Origin: Lentzea alba
GTDB taxonomy: Bacteria > Actinomycetota > Actinomycetes > Mycobacteriales > Pseudonocardiaceae
Direction of reading: 5' to 3'
NCBI RefSeq assembly: GCF_011067745.1
Contig: NZ_JAAMPJ010000001.1
Coordinates: forward strand, 1,040,829 to 1,104,828
DNA: 64,000 nucleotides
A program made the translations under genes and the position numbers. Below the pieces are notes generated by a model, which saw only the letters and a program-made list of their open reading frames with translations, was not told the DNA's origin and did no database searches. Below, piece by piece: positions 8,450-18,358 of the stretch. How positions within the stretch are numbered: position 1 is the first letter of the stretch; each line of letters starts with the position of its first letter.

Positions 8450-11098
8450 ATGGGGAAGATCCTCGGCCTGCTCGGCGCCGCCATCGCACCACCGGCAGCC
8501 GCCTTCGCGTTCCTGCAGACCTGGGCCAAATCGCATCCCCTGCAGGCACTCCTGCTGCTCGCGGCCTACGAGGTCGTGGTCCTGGGACTGGGTTTCGTGG
8601 GCAAGCTCGTCGGCGGCACCGCCGACGAGCTGCGCAACCGCTGGAAAGACCCGCTCGCCAAGACGATCGACGAGGGCACCCGCCGCCGACTGTCCAGATT
8701 CGAACGCCGCTACCGCGAGTCGGTGCTCGGCAGCCTGAGGTTCATCGACCTCAAGGGCCTTGCCACGATGGGCTTCTACACGCCCGAGCTGGACGAGGTG
8801 TTCGTCGACGTCAGCCTGGTGCACAGCGATCCGTCGAAGGTGCCCTCGGACGTGCTGGGGCAGGCGCGGGTCGAGTCCACCCGCCGCTTCATCGGCGACC
8901 TGATCGACCAGCCGAAACCGGTGGTGCTCGCCGTGATCGGTCCACCGGGCTGCGGCAAGACGACACTCCTGCGGCACACCGCTCTGCTGATGTGCCGCAA
9001 GCGCCGCCGCCGTCGCCGCATCCCGGTGCTGTTCTACCTCCGCGATCACGTCCAGGAGATCATGGAGGGCACCTGGCTCCCGGACCTGCTTCACCGAGCC
9101 GCACCTCCCCCGGGCTGGTTCGAGCAGAAGCTGCGCGGCGGCTCCTGCGTGATCCTCCTCGACGGACTCGACGAGGTCGCGGACCAGCAGAACCGGCGCG
9201 AGGTCTCGAACTGGGTCGAGCAACAGATCGCGAGCTATCCGGCGAACGACTTCGTGATCACTTCCAGGCCGCAGGGCTACCAGACGGCGCCGATCTCGGG
9301 CGCCGACATCGTGCAGGTTCGCGGTTTCACCGACCATCAGGTGACGCGGTTCGTGCACGGCTGGTACTTCGCGTTCGAGAAGCGCAGCACGGGCGACAAG
9401 TCGGCCGATGTGGTCCAGCGCGCCGAGGCGGAGGCGACCGACCTCCTGGAACGCCTGCACCAGAACCCGACGCTGTACGAGCTCACGGTGAACCCGTTGC
9501 TGCTCACGATGATCGCGAACGTGCACAAGTTCCGCGGTGCGCTACCGGGCAGCCGCGTGGACCTGTACGGCGAGATTTGTCAGGTGCTGCTGTGGCGTCG
9601 TCAGGAGGCCAAGAAGCTCTCGTCCGAGCTGACCGGCGACCAGAAGATGACGCTCCTGAGCGGACTCGCGTACTCGATGATGAGCAGCCGGCTCCGAGAC
9701 ATCACCCGTGATCAGATCAAGATCGAGTTCCGCTCGTTCCTGCGACGCATGGCGCGTGGGATGGACGAGGACGAATTCCTGGCGGACATGACGTCGAGCG
9801 GCCTGCTGCTCGAACGCGAGCGTGACCTCTTCGCCTTCGCGCACCTCACTTTCCAGGAGTACCTGGCGGCACATCACATCCGCGAGAAGCAGCTGACGCA
9901 GGTGCTTGTCGACAACGTCGACGACGTGTGGTGGCGCGAGACCACACTGCTGCACGTGGCCCGCGCGAACGCCGACCCGATCGTCCAGGCGTGCCTCGAC
10001 TCCGGGACGGTCCGGGCGCTGTCCCTGGCGTTCGACTGCTCTGACGAGGGCAACGAGCTGGCCCCAGAGCTTCGGACGGCTCTGGACCAGCTGTTGGAGA
10101 CGGCGTTCAAACCGGGCTCGGACCCGACGATGCGCGGACTCATGACCCGTGTGGTGGCGTCACGGCATCTGCGCAAGGTCGTGCGCACCGACCAGGGCAC
10201 CCGCGTGTGCACCGAACCGGTGACGAACCGCATCTACCGGTTGTTCCTGGAGTCACAGCCACACCGCACACCCGACGGACCGTTCGGCGGACCTGACAAA
10301 CCTGTGCAGGGCGTTCGGCAAGACGACGCAGACGTGTTCGTCAACTGGGTCAACGAAGGCATCGCGGTCGAGCAGACCTTCCGCCTCGTCCGTCTCGCAG
10401 AGCTGATGTCGCCGCCACTGGCGAAGAAGCTCGACGGCCTCGCCCCATGGCTCGACGACCCGGTGTCAGTGCCCTACGGCGCAGAGCAAACCGTGTTTTC
10501 CACTGCCGAGCTGCACGATGAAGCCCAGAACGACCTGGCGTTGTCACCTGAGATCATCGCGGTTCTGGAGCGGATCAAATACGCCGTGGAATCGAGGGGA
10601 ACGCTGTACCTGAACCAGCCACGACTGCAGGTGCTGAAGCTGGGCCGTTTCCCCAGTGGCACACCATACGAAGGCATGATCGGCCAAGCACTTCTGCGTA
10701 CCGTCCACAACTCCGTGAAGTACCCGGAGGCAGCGCACTCCGGGTTCCCCAGCGCTTTTGGCGATGTAGTCGGCCCGCGGGCCGACTACAAGACCGTCGC
10801 ACTCCCCGGCTTGTTCGGTGACCTGATCACAATGGTGCGAGATGCCCCGATGTCTACCTGGGGACAGGCAACCCTGTCGGGCTTCGCCGACGTCGCTGAT
10901 GCAGTCTTTTCCAGGATCAGACCGCTGACAGGTGCGCTGGCGAGGGAGTTGCGGATCGCTGCGTTGTGCCTCGCTCTGGAGACCGATGCCGAACACGCGG
11001 TTCTCTTCCGCGAGCTCGCCGTCGGTTTGTCGATCATGCAACGACGCGCCGACGGCAGACTCCCCGCGAACGAAACGATCGTGCTGGCTACCGACTAG
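8450..11098 (+). CDS. NACHT-domain NTPase with N-terminal membrane segment (NLR-like)
   Basis: 882 residues. A hydrophobic stretch at about 31-55 suggests membrane tethering. A STAND/NACHT NTPase follows: Walker A GPPGCGKTT (164-172), Walker B VILLDGLDE (234-242) with the small-residue-plus-two-acids pattern typical of NACHT, sensor-like ITSRP near 265, then TVNPLLLTMI and the FAHLTFQEYLAAHHI element (about 462-476) seen in NACHT winged-helix regions. The last 400 residues are helical-looking with no recognisable repeats, perhaps the sensor. Bacterial NACHT proteins include anti-phage NLR-like proteins (bNACHT). It stands alone, so an immune role is inference. Confidence 0.88.
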   Translation: MGKILGLLGAAIAPPAAAFAFLQTWAKSHPLQALLLLAAYEVVVLGLGFVGKLVGGTADELRNRWKDPLAKTIDEGTRRRLSRFERRYRESVLGSLRFIDLKGLATMGFYTPELDEVFVDVSLVHSDPSKVPSDVLGQARVESTRRFIGDLIDQPKPVVLAVIGPPGCGKTTLLRHTALLMCRKRRRRRRIPVLFYLRDHVQEIMEGTWLPDLLHRAAPPPGWFEQKLRGGSCVILLDGLDEVADQQNRREVSNWVEQQIASYPANDFVITSRPQGYQTAPISGADIVQVRGFTDHQVTRFVHGWYFAFEKRSTGDKSADVVQRAEAEATDLLERLHQNPTLYELTVNPLLLTMIANVHKFRGALPGSRVDLYGEICQVLLWRRQEAKKLSSELTGDQKMTLLSGLAYSMMSSRLRDITRDQIKIEFRSFLRRMARGMDEDEFLADMTSSGLLLERERDLFAFAHLTFQEYLAAHHIREKQLTQVLVDNVDDVWWRETTLLHVARANADPIVQACLDSGTVRALSLAFDCSDEGNELAPELRTALDQLLETAFKPGSDPTMRGLMTRVVASRHLRKVVRTDQGTRVCTEPVTNRIYRLFLESQPHRTPDGPFGGPDKPVQGVRQDDADVFVNWVNEGIAVEQTFRLVRLAELMSPPLAKKLDGLAPWLDDPVSVPYGAEQTVFSTAELHDEAQNDLALSPEIIAVLERIKYAVESRGTLYLNQPRLQVLKLGRFPSGTPYEGMIGQALLRTVHNSVKYPEAAHSGFPSAFGDVVGPRADYKTVALPGLFGDLITMVRDAPMSTWGQATLSGFADVADAVFSRIRPLTGALARELRIAALCLALETDAEHAVLFRELAVGLSIMQRRADGRLPANETIVLATD

Positions 11099-11101
11099 CC
11101 A

Positions 11102-12094
11102 TCACCAGGCGTAGGCCTCCGGCGCCGGCTTCGACCCGTTCGGCGCCGGCGCCGGGAACAGCTCGTCCAGCTTCCCCAACACCTCCGCGTCCAGCTTCAA
11201 CTCCGCGGCCCGCAACGAGTTGTCGAGCTGCTCGACAGTGCGCGGCCCGATGATCGGCGCCGTGACACCGTCCTGGTGCAGCAGCCAGGCGAGGCCGACG
11301 TTGGCCGGGTCCTCCCCCAACTCCGCGCACAACTTCTCGTAGGCGTCGATGGTGTCGCGGTACTTCTCCAGTGCGTCCGCGGAACGCCCGGACGAGCTGC
11401 GGGATGCCCCACCTTCGCGCTGCTTGCGCAGGACGCCGCCCAGCAGGCCGCCGTGCAGCGGCGACCACGGGATCACGCCGAGGCCGTAGTGCCGAGCTGC
11501 CGGCAGGACTTCCAGCTCGATCCAGCGGGTCATCAGGTTGTAGATGGACTGCTCGGACACCAGGCCGAGGAAGCCGCGGGTGCGGGCGGCCTCGGCTGCC
11601 TGGGCGATGTGCCAGCCGGCGAAGTTCGACGAGCCGAAGTAGATGACCTTGCCCTGCTGGCGCAGCACAGAGAAGGCTTCCCAGATTTCGTCCCACGGCG
11701 TTTCGCGGTCCACGTGGTGCATCTGGTACAGGTCGATGTAGTCGGTTTGCAGGCGCTTCAGGGAGGCGTCGCAGGCGCGGCGGATGTTCAGCGCAGACAG
11801 CTTGGTCTCGTTGGGCCAGTCGCCCATGCTGCCGTAGAGCTTGGTGGCCACGACCGTCTTCTCGCGACGGTCGCCACCCTGGGCGAACCACCGGCCGATG
11901 ATGTTCTCGGTGACGCCCTCGCCCTTCTTCCAGCCGTAGACGTTGGCCGTGTCGAAGAAGTTCAGGCCGTGTTCGTGGGCGCGATCCATGATCGCGTGAC
12001 TGTCGGCCTCGGTCGTCTCGGGACCGAAGTTCATCGTGCCGAGGCACAGGCGGGAGACGGACAGGCCGCTGCGACCGAGGTTGGTGTACTCCAT
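11102..12094 (-). CDS. Aldo/keto reductase
   Basis: 330 residues starting MEYTNLGRSGLSVSRL; a GTG three codons upstream (12103) is the alternative start. AKR fold with the catalytic tetrad visible: Asp and Tyr in FFDTANVYG, Lys in VVATKLYG, His in YQMHHVD. The C-terminal cofactor-binding strand APIIGPRTVEQLDN is typical. NADPH-dependent reduction of aldehydes or ketones is expected; substrate unknown. It ends 3 bp from the convergent NACHT stop, with no obvious terminator between. Confidence 0.92.
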   Translation of the reverse strand: MEYTNLGRSGLSVSRLCLGTMNFGPETTEADSHAIMDRAHEHGLNFFDTANVYGWKKGEGVTENIIGRWFAQGGDRREKTVVATKLYGSMGDWPNETKLSALNIRRACDASLKRLQTDYIDLYQMHHVDRETPWDEIWEAFSVLRQQGKVIYFGSSNFAGWHIAQAAEAARTRGFLGLVSEQSIYNLMTRWIELEVLPAARHYGLGVIPWSPLHGGLLGGVLRKQREGGASRSSSGRSADALEKYRDTIDAYEKLCAELGEDPANVGLAWLLHQDGVTAPIIGPRTVEQLDNSLRAAELKLDAEVLGKLDELFPAPAPNGSKPAPEAYAW

Positions 12095-12159
12095 GTCCAC
12101 CACCCTGCACCGCGGCGCGGCGGTGTGCCACGTGGAGTTGCTCCAGGCGACACGGGCCT

Positions 12160-13407
12160 TCAGCGGCCGGCTTTTCGGCTCACTTCCGACTCGAACAGGT
12201 TCGCGGCGATCGAGAGTCCTCCCGACACCGTGGAGTCGGGCCGGAGAACGAACGTCCGCGTCGCGGACGGCCTGCCGGTGATGGAGAACCTCAGCGGTGA
12301 GGACATGCCGCCCGATTCCACGCTTTCGACCTCGCGGAACGCCTTGAGGACGCCCTCGCGCGAGAAGTCCTTGTGGTCGCAGGCCCGCTGCAGCACCGAG
12401 CCGAAGCTCAACCCGACCAGGTAGCCGTAGTTGACCGCCATGGACGGAACCCCCTGCGGATAAGTCGACCGGTACGCCGCCGCGACCTGGCGCGGGCCGG
12501 CGATCGCGGAATCGAAGGGGGCGACGGACGACAGCACGAAGACCTGACGCTCCATGACGGTCGCGAGTTGTCCCTGCAACAGCTCAGGAGCGAAGCCGGG
12601 ATTGTTGATGATGATCGGAACGGTGAGCCCGAGTTGCGCGGCAGCGGCGACGGCACTCGCTGTCTGCCGCGGGTTGGTGCTCAGGACGACCGCCTTCACG
12701 CCGGCTTGTTTGAGAGCCGCCATTCCCGGCGACATGTCCGGGTCAGCGTTCTTGAGCGACGCCTTGGTGAGGTTGAGGCCGAGTTGTGCGACAGCGAAAG
12801 AACTACCGGAGAGGGCGTCGTCACCGTATTCGGCCTCGTCGCTGATGTGCAGGTGGCCCACCGTGTCGCCACGACTGAGCAGGCCCTCTCGCATCAGGTG
12901 TTCGATGCCGTTCATGACATCGACCTTGTAGGTCGCCCCCACCACCATCATGTACGGGTTGTCGAGCAGGGCGCTTTTCCACGAGGTCGGCGCCATCAGG
13001 ATCTGCTGGTGGAGCATGTCGTCCTCGATCGACTCGGCGATCTGCGCTCCGACGAGCTGGACGAAGCCGAGCACCTCGGGCTCCAGGGACAGGTACTCCT
13101 TTTTCCCCTTTTCGGTGTCGAACGCGTGATCGCGCACGATCAGTTCGACTTTCCTGCCGCAGATGCCGCCTTCGGCGTTCACCTTGTCGACGAAGAGCTG
13201 ATTGCCCTCGGTGACGTTCTTGCCGCCCGAGGCGAAGGGCCCGGAGAGATCGCTCAGCACACCCAGGAAGATCTTGTCCTGCGTTACTCCAGGGCCGCCG
13301 CGAAAGCTGCCGTTCGAGTTCGCGGAATCACCGCTCTCTTCGCCACAGGCCGCCAGAAGAACCGCAGCCATGACCAAAGGAAGTAACCCACGGGGATTCG
13401 CGGACAA
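12160..13407 (-). CDS. Lipoprotein, type-1 periplasmic binding protein (branched-chain amino acid-like)
   Basis: 415 residues with a lipoprotein signal: LLPLVMAAVLLAAC, lipobox Cys near 21. The rest matches Leu/Ile/Val-type (LivJ/type-1) solute-binding proteins: VLSDLSGPFASGGKNVTEGNQ at the start of lobe 1 and VNAEGGICGRKVELI. No permease or ATPase gene is adjacent, so it is an orphan that may use a transporter elsewhere or serve as a ligand sensor. Divergent from the subtilase gene across a 304-bp gap. Confidence 0.85.
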   Translation of the reverse strand: MSANPRGLLPLVMAAVLLAACGEESGDSANSNGSFRGGPGVTQDKIFLGVLSDLSGPFASGGKNVTEGNQLFVDKVNAEGGICGRKVELIVRDHAFDTEKGKKEYLSLEPEVLGFVQLVGAQIAESIEDDMLHQQILMAPTSWKSALLDNPYMMVVGATYKVDVMNGIEHLMREGLLSRGDTVGHLHISDEAEYGDDALSGSSFAVAQLGLNLTKASLKNADPDMSPGMAALKQAGVKAVVLSTNPRQTASAVAAAAQLGLTVPIIINNPGFAPELLQGQLATVMERQVFVLSSVAPFDSAIAGPRQVAAAYRSTYPQGVPSMAVNYGYLVGLSFGSVLQRACDHKDFSREGVLKAFREVESVESGGMSSPLRFSITGRPSATRTFVLRPDSTVSGGLSIAANLFESEVSRKAGR

Positions 13408-13711
13408 GAATTCACTCTCCCGGAGAACGACACACCAGCTTGAGTCGGCAAGCCAGCGAGTCTACCGTTGCCGCCACCTGGTCAACAGCGGTGCGAACAC
13501 ACCTCACAGGACTCTGCAAACGTTTTATTGGCGGCTTTCTACTGTCAACTTTCATGTACGGGTGACGCCACTCACGTCGAACGGGTTGGCACACTGGTGC
13601 TTCGCCACAGTTTTGACAGTATTGATGACTGAAGTTTCGAACCTGTTGCCCAGCCCACAGGTCGCGTTAGCTTCTCGGTGTTCCCCAGTTCATTCCCTGC
13701 AGGAGGAACTC
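13408..13711. other. Divergent intergenic region, lipoprotein/subtilase
   Basis: No gene is visible. A TTGACA hexamer sits at 13613-13618 toward the subtilase gene, but no good -10 lies 16-18 bp downstream. An alternative TTGCCC / TAGCTT pair is closer to the ATG. Neither is strong enough to call as a promoter. AGGAGG at 13701-13706 is the subtilase ribosome-binding site. Confidence 0.4.
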
Positions 13712-14884
13712 ATGGCACTCCGGCGTCGTGTCGCCATTGCGGCGGCATTCGGCATCGCTTCCACAGCGGTGCTGACGCCCACCGCGACAGCCGAGGAGGC
13801 GGTGCGACCTGGTGCGGGCGCGCAGGCGGTCGAGGGCAGCTACATCGTGGTGCTGAAGGACGGCGCGCGCACCTCTGCCAGCGCGTTGGCGTCCCGCTAT
13901 CAGGGCTCTGTGAAGCACACGTACAGCACCGCGCTGCGCGGGTTTTCCGTCACCGGGATGTCCGAACGACAGGCGCGGCGGCTCGCGGCCGACGCGGACG
14001 TCGACTTCGTCGAGCGCAACACGTTCGCCACGATCCAGGAGACCCAGTCGAACCCGGCCTGGCACCTCGACCGGATCGACCAGGCGGACCTGCCGCTCGA
14101 CCAGAAGTTCACCTACCCGAACACGGCCTCCAACGTCACCGCGTACGTTTTCGACACCGGAATCCGAAAAACGCACACCGAATTCGAGAATCGCGCAGTC
14201 GACGGTTACGACTTCATCGACAACGACCCCGTCGCGGAGGACTGCGAGGGTCACGGCACGCACGTCGCCGGCACGGTCGCGGGCAAGACCTACGGTGTCG
14301 CGAAGAAGGCGCAGGTCGTCGGTGTGCGCGTGCTCGACTGCTTCGGCAGCGGGCCGTGGGACGGCATCATCCGCGCGATCGACTGGGTGACGCAGAACGG
14401 CAAGAAACCCGCCGTGGTGAACATGAGCCTGGGCGGCACCGGGACGAACGCCGCCTTGGAGAACGCCGTACGGCGCTCGATCAATGCGGGCTTCACGTAC
14501 GTGCTGTCTGGCGGCAACAGCGGTGTGGACGCCTGCGGCGAAACGCCGGGCCGCACGCCCGAGGCGATCACGGTCGGCGCGTCGGACCAGACCGACACGC
14601 GCTCGGTCTGGATCGGCGGCACGTCGAACTTCGGTCCGTGCCTGGACATCTGGGCACCGGGCAGCGACATCGTCTCGGCCTCGTACCGCAGCGACATGGG
14701 AACGCGGTCGACCGGCGGCACGTCGATGGCGGCTCCGCACGTCGCGGGTGCGGCAGCGCTCTACCTGAGCGCCAACCCGGACGCGACGCCCGCCCAGGTC
14801 CGCGAGGCACTCGTCGGCGCGGCCACACCGAACAAGCTGAGCGACATCAAAGCCGGTTCACCGAACCTGCTGCTGAAGGTCTAG
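13712..14884 (+). CDS. Secreted subtilisin-like serine protease (S8)
   Basis: 390 residues from the ATG after AGGAGG; upstream in-frame starts are rejected because the signal peptide (MALRRRVAIAAAFGIAS..., cleavage near 27) begins here. Inhibitor-I9-type propeptide (about 41-105, GSYIVVLKDG), then a peptidase S8 domain with catalytic Asp148 (VFDTG), His181 (GHGTHVAG), oxyanion Asn269 (SGGNSG) and Ser338 (GTSMAAPHVAG). Proteinase-K-like subfamily from the overall spacing. Extracellular protein degradation expected; no C-terminal domain beyond the protease. Confidence 0.95.
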   Translation: MALRRRVAIAAAFGIASTAVLTPTATAEEAVRPGAGAQAVEGSYIVVLKDGARTSASALASRYQGSVKHTYSTALRGFSVTGMSERQARRLAADADVDFVERNTFATIQETQSNPAWHLDRIDQADLPLDQKFTYPNTASNVTAYVFDTGIRKTHTEFENRAVDGYDFIDNDPVAEDCEGHGTHVAGTVAGKTYGVAKKAQVVGVRVLDCFGSGPWDGIIRAIDWVTQNGKKPAVVNMSLGGTGTNAALENAVRRSINAGFTYVLSGGNSGVDACGETPGRTPEAITVGASDQTDTRSVWIGGTSNFGPCLDIWAPGSDIVSASYRSDMGTRSTGGTSMAAPHVAGAAALYLSANPDATPAQVREALVGAATPNKLSDIKAGSPNLLLKV

Positions 14885-14988
14885 CAACCACGCCGGAACC
14901 GGCTCCCTGCACCGGTGACGGCCGTCCTGCCCCTGATGCCCAGGCCGATTGCGGCTCGGCCGACGGCGTCGATCAACTGGGGCGCGAA

Positions 14989-15023
14989 GCGGTGGGGGTG
15001 GGTCCTAATCCCACTCCCACCGC
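14989..15023. terminator. Bidirectional hairpin between subtilase and XRE regulator
   Basis: GCGGTGGGGGTGGG (14989-15002) pairs with CCCACTCCCACCGC (15010-15023) with one G-U pair and a 7-base loop. It overlaps the last codons and stop of the minus-strand regulator and lies about 100 bp after the subtilase stop. Confidence 0.55.
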
Positions 15024-15886
15024 ACTCCACAGATTCCGGGCTTCGAGTTCCGCACGTGGATGTGCGTGGACGCGGTCGTCCCGATCCACAGGTCGTTCAG
15101 CGCGGTTTCGGGTTCCTGCAACGAAGGCCTGGCGAACTCGTAGCACCGAGCGGGCACGGCGTCCGGGTGGAAGTCGATCTGCAGCACGTAGTCGCCTACC
15201 GGCCGCAGGAACCGCCGGTCGGACACCTCGCTGTCCGCGCCGGGTCTCATCCGGACCGTGTAGTCGACCAGGGCGGTCTCCCCTGCTCTGAGCATCCGGT
15301 CGAAGAGGATTTCCGCGACGAGGAACCCGGTGGCGTCGTCGCTGCGCACCCGCCCGAGCCGGCACGGCGCACCGGCCTCGATCGAGGGCACGCCGAGGTC
15401 CGTCTCATCGGCGAGCTGGATGGCCAGGAACCTGTCGACCCCGTCCTCCAGCGCCTGCACGATGCCGGTGCAGTGCATCGACACCTCGCGCCGATCAGGG
15501 CCGATCACCTGCCGGTCCCGCACGCTGAGGTAGGTCGACGCCATCGGCTGCAGCCTGTCGATCCGCGCCATGACCTCACCGAGGTCGGTGGCGCGCGAGT
15601 CCCACATGTCCTCGAGCGACATCGCCTGCCCGACCCACCGCCCGCGCGGCCGCTTGTCGCCGAGCCGGTCGGTGAGGAAGCCCTCACCGAGGTTGAGCAG
15701 GTCCTCCAGCGCCGTGACGACCTTCAGCGACTCCGGACGCTCCGGCCTGCTGCGGCCGCGTCGCCAGTAGCTCAGCGTCGAAAGGCTCACCTGCATGCCG
15801 CGGGCCGCGAGGTGGTGCTGGATGCGTTCGAGGCTGAGGCCGCTGCTGTCGACGGCTTTCGTCAGGGCCTCCGCGAAGTCCGCCAC
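15005..15886 (-). CDS. XRE-family helix-turn-helix regulator
   Basis: 293 residues from the GTG chosen here (VADFAEALTKAVDSSG); a GTG at 15931 adds 15 residues (WAYWRRVPPPYGAG) and cannot be excluded, as neither start has a good ribosome-binding site. The N-terminal HTH spans about 5-60 (LSLERIQHHLAARGMQVSLSTLSYWRRGRSRPE). The remaining 230 residues have no domain I recognise and may sense a ligand. Target unknown; it is adjacent to hutI but on the same strand downstream, so a hut role is not implied. Confidence 0.8.
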   Translation of the reverse strand: MADFAEALTKAVDSSGLSLERIQHHLAARGMQVSLSTLSYWRRGRSRPERPESLKVVTALEDLLNLGEGFLTDRLGDKRPRGRWVGQAMSLEDMWDSRATDLGEVMARIDRLQPMASTYLSVRDRQVIGPDRREVSMHCTGIVQALEDGVDRFLAIQLADETDLGVPSIEAGAPCRLGRVRSDDATGFLVAEILFDRMLRAGETALVDYTVRMRPGADSEVSDRRFLRPVGDYVLQIDFHPDAVPARCYEFARPSLQEPETALNDLWIGTTASTHIHVRNSKPGICGVRWEWD

Positions 15887-15953
15887 GCCAGCACCGTACG
15901 GCGGCGGCACCCTCCGCCAGTAGGCCCACACGGAGGGTCATGAGACAGCGGTC

Positions 15954-17087
15954 TCAGATGACTCGTTCGCCCCGTTGCCACACCGAATGCGTCAACGGGA
16001 CGCCCGGACGGTAAGCCAGATGCGTGATCGACGGCGCGTCCAGCACGTGGAGATCCGCCCGTGCACCAGGCCTGATCACGCCGACGTCGTCCCTGCGCAA
16101 CGCCCGCGCGCCACCCGCCGTCGCCGACCACACCGCTTCCTCGACGGTCATCCGCATCTGCAGGACCGCTGTCGTCACGCAGAACGCCATTGACGAGGTG
16201 TAGGAGGAGCCGGGGTTGCAGTTGCTGGCCAGCGCGACCGCGGCACCGGCGTCCAGGAGGGCGCGGGCGGGCGGCAGCGACTGACGGGTCGACAGGTCGC
16301 ACGCGGGGAGCAGCGTGGCGACCGTGTCCGACGACGCGAGCGCGTCGACGTCCTCCTGCGACAGGTAGGTGCAGTGGTCGACCGAGGCGGCGCCGAGTTC
16401 CACCGCGAGCCGCACGCCGGGACCCTCGCCGAGCTGGTTGCCGTGCACGCGCAGGCCCAGCCCCTTCTCCCGCGCGGCCACGAGCACGGCCTTCGACTGG
16501 TCGTAGTCGAACGCGCCCTTCTCGCAGAACACGTCGGCCCAGCGCACGAGGGGCGCGACGGCGTCGAGCATCTCGCCGCGGACCAGGTCGACGTAGGTGT
16601 CGGCGTCTTCGCCGGGCGGGACGAGGTGGGCGCCGAGGAACGTCACCTCGTCGGCGTGCTCGGCGGCGATGCGGGCGCTTCGCACCTCGTCCGGGACGTT
16701 CAGGCCGTAGCCGGTCTTGGTCTCCACGAACGTCGTGCCCTGCTTCAGGGCCTCGGCGACGTGCTTGCGGACGACCTCCGCCAGTTCGGCGTCGGTGGCC
16801 TGCCGGGTCGCGTTCACCGTCACGGCGATCCCGCCCGCGGTGTAGGGCTTGCCGGCCATGCGCGCACCGAACTCGGCGGTGCGATCGCCCGCGAACACCA
16901 GGTGCGTGTGGCTGTCGACCCAGCCGGGCAGCACGGCGCGCCCCTCGACGTCGACGCGCTCGTCCGCTGCCGGGGCGCTTCCCGAGTGCCCGACCCAGGC
17001 GATCTCCGAGCCGTCGATGATCAGCGCGTCGCCGGCGGCCTCGCTGTTCGTGGTCAGCTCACCGATGCCGGTGATCAGCACGCTCAT
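15954..17087 (-). CDS. hutI: Imidazolonepropionase
   Basis: 377 residues. Converts 4-imidazolone-5-propionate to N-formimino-L-glutamate, third step of histidine degradation. Amidohydrolase fold with metal and substrate motifs: [50 protein letters not shown] and SNCNPGS. The ATG overlaps the hutF stop by 4 bp, so an upstream extension to 17849 in the same frame is rejected. Last gene of the hut operon. Confidence 0.96.
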   Translation of the reverse strand: MSVLITGIGELTTNSEAAGDALIIDGSEIAWVGHSGSAPAADERVDVEGRAVLPGWVDSHTHLVFAGDRTAEFGARMAGKPYTAGGIAVTVNATRQATDAELAEVVRKHVAEALKQGTTFVETKTGYGLNVPDEVRSARIAAEHADEVTFLGAHLVPPGEDADTYVDLVRGEMLDAVAPLVRWADVFCEKGAFDYDQSKAVLVAAREKGLGLRVHGNQLGEGPGVRLAVELGAASVDHCTYLSQEDVDALASSDTVATLLPACDLSTRQSLPPARALLDAGAAVALASNCNPGSSYTSSMAFCVTTAVLQMRMTVEEAVWSATAGGARALRRDDVGVIRPGARADLHVLDAPSITHLAYRPGVPLTHSVWQRGERVI

Positions 17088-18358
17088 GCCCACAGCTCCT
17101 CGATCGCGTCCGTCAGCAGCCTGCCGACGTCTCCCAAAGTCTCGTGCACGCCACCGCTCGCGACCACCCGGCCGCCGACCACCACGGTGTCCACATCGGA
17201 CGCCGTGGCCGACAGCAACACCTGCTGCGGCAACGAACCCGCGGTGCGCGGAGTCGAGCAGCTGATCGCCACGAGGTCGCACGGCGCGCCGACCTCGATG
17301 CGTCCACCGTCCCAGCCGAGCGCGGAGTGACGAGTGGCGGTTTCGAGCAGTTCGGCCGGCGAGAACCGTCCGCGCCGGCCGGTGCGGAGGCGTTCGTTGT
17401 GCTCCAACGCGCGGGTTTCCAGCAGCGGGTCGATCACCGCGTGCTGGTCGCTGCCCAGCGACAACGGGCTGCCCGCGTCGGCCAGCTCGCGAGCCGGGCC
17501 GATGCCGTCGGCCAGGTCGGCCTCGGTGGTCGGGCAGAAGCACGCGCCGGTCCCCGTGTCGCCGAGGGTTGCGATGTCCTCGGGCGTCAGGTGCGTGGCG
17601 TGCACGGCCGTCGTGCGTGGTGACAGCGCGCCGGCTTCTTGGAGAAGCCCGGTCGGGGTGAGGCCGTACGCCGCGAGGCACGCCTCGTTCTCCGCCGGTT
17701 GTTCGGAGAGGTGGACGTGCAGCGGCGCGTCTGGAAATGCTTGCGCCACCACGGGAAGCTCGGCTCGCGGGACCGCGCGGACCGAGTGGATCGCGGCGCC
17801 GACCTTCATCACGTCGTCGGACTTGAGCTCGGCGACTCTGGACGCCCAAGCCTCGGCGGTGCCGTCGGAGAAGCGTTGCTGGACCTCGTTGAGCGGTTGG
17901 TCGATGCCGCCCGCGAGGTAGCAGGTGTCGAGCAGGGTGAGGCGGATGCCCGCGTCACTCGCGGCTTCTCTGAGGGCATACCCGAACTCGTTCGACCGGT
18001 CGTGCACGTAGTGGAACTCGCCCACGGACGAGACCCCGGCGAGCGCCATCTCGCCGTAGACCGCGCGGGCGAGTCGGTAGTACGACTGCGGGGTCAGTTT
18101 GGAGGCCAGCGCGTACATGCCTTCGCGCCACGTCCAGAACGTGCCGCCACCGTCGTGCGTGCGGCCTCGCAGCGCGCGGTGGAACGCGTGCGAGTGGGCG
18201 TTCGCGAAGCCCGGCACGACAACGCCGTACAGCCTGCGCACACCCAGCGGAATGGTGTCCACTGTGGACACGCTGGCGATCACGCCGTTCTCGACCCTGA
18301 TCAGCACGCGTTCGGCGAGCCCGCCGGGCAACCAGGCTCGCTCACACCAGAAGTTCAT
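17084..18358 (-). CDS. hutF: Formimidoylglutamate deiminase
   Basis: 424 residues. Hydrolyses N-formimino-L-glutamate to N-formyl-L-glutamate and ammonia. Amidohydrolase/deaminase family: [16 protein letters not shown] (first His pair), [32 protein letters not shown], and the terminal metal Asp in [12 protein letters not shown]. Start overlaps the preceding amidohydrolase stop by 4 bp and its own stop overlaps hutI by 4 bp, indicating translational coupling. Carries an internal 17-bp palindrome (18255-18271). Confidence 0.95.
   Translation of the reverse strand: MNFWCERAWLPGGLAERVLIRVENGVIASVSTVDTIPLGVRRLYGVVVPGFANAHSHAFHRALRGRTHDGGGTFWTWREGMYALASKLTPQSYYRLARAVYGEMALAGVSSVGEFHYVHDRSNEFGYALREAASDAGIRLTLLDTCYLAGGIDQPLNEVQQRFSDGTAEAWASRVAELKSDDVMKVGAAIHSVRAVPRAELPVVAQAFPDAPLHVHLSEQPAENEACLAAYGLTPTGLLQEAGALSPRTTAVHATHLTPEDIATLGDTGTGACFCPTTEADLADGIGPARELADAGSPLSLGSDQHAVIDPLLETRALEHNERLRTGRRGRFSPAELLETATRHSALGWDGGRIEVGAPCDLVAISCSTPRTAGSLPQQVLLSATASDVDTVVVGGRVVASGGVHETLGDVGRLLTDAIEELWA
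18255..18271. repeat. 17-bp perfect odd-centred palindrome inside hutF
   Basis: GTGTCCAC-T-GTGGACAC, perfectly symmetrical around one base. Shorter forms of the same element occur at 18726-18740 and 22304-22316, all inside hut operon genes. Confidence 0.8.

Noticed and set aside
13613-13618. TTGACA upstream of the subtilase as a -35 box
   Set aside because: No acceptable -10 hexamer 16-18 bp downstream.
17088-17849. Upstream extension of the hutI frame
   Set aside because: Lies within hutF in another frame; the HutI family start is at 17087, coupled to the hutF stop.
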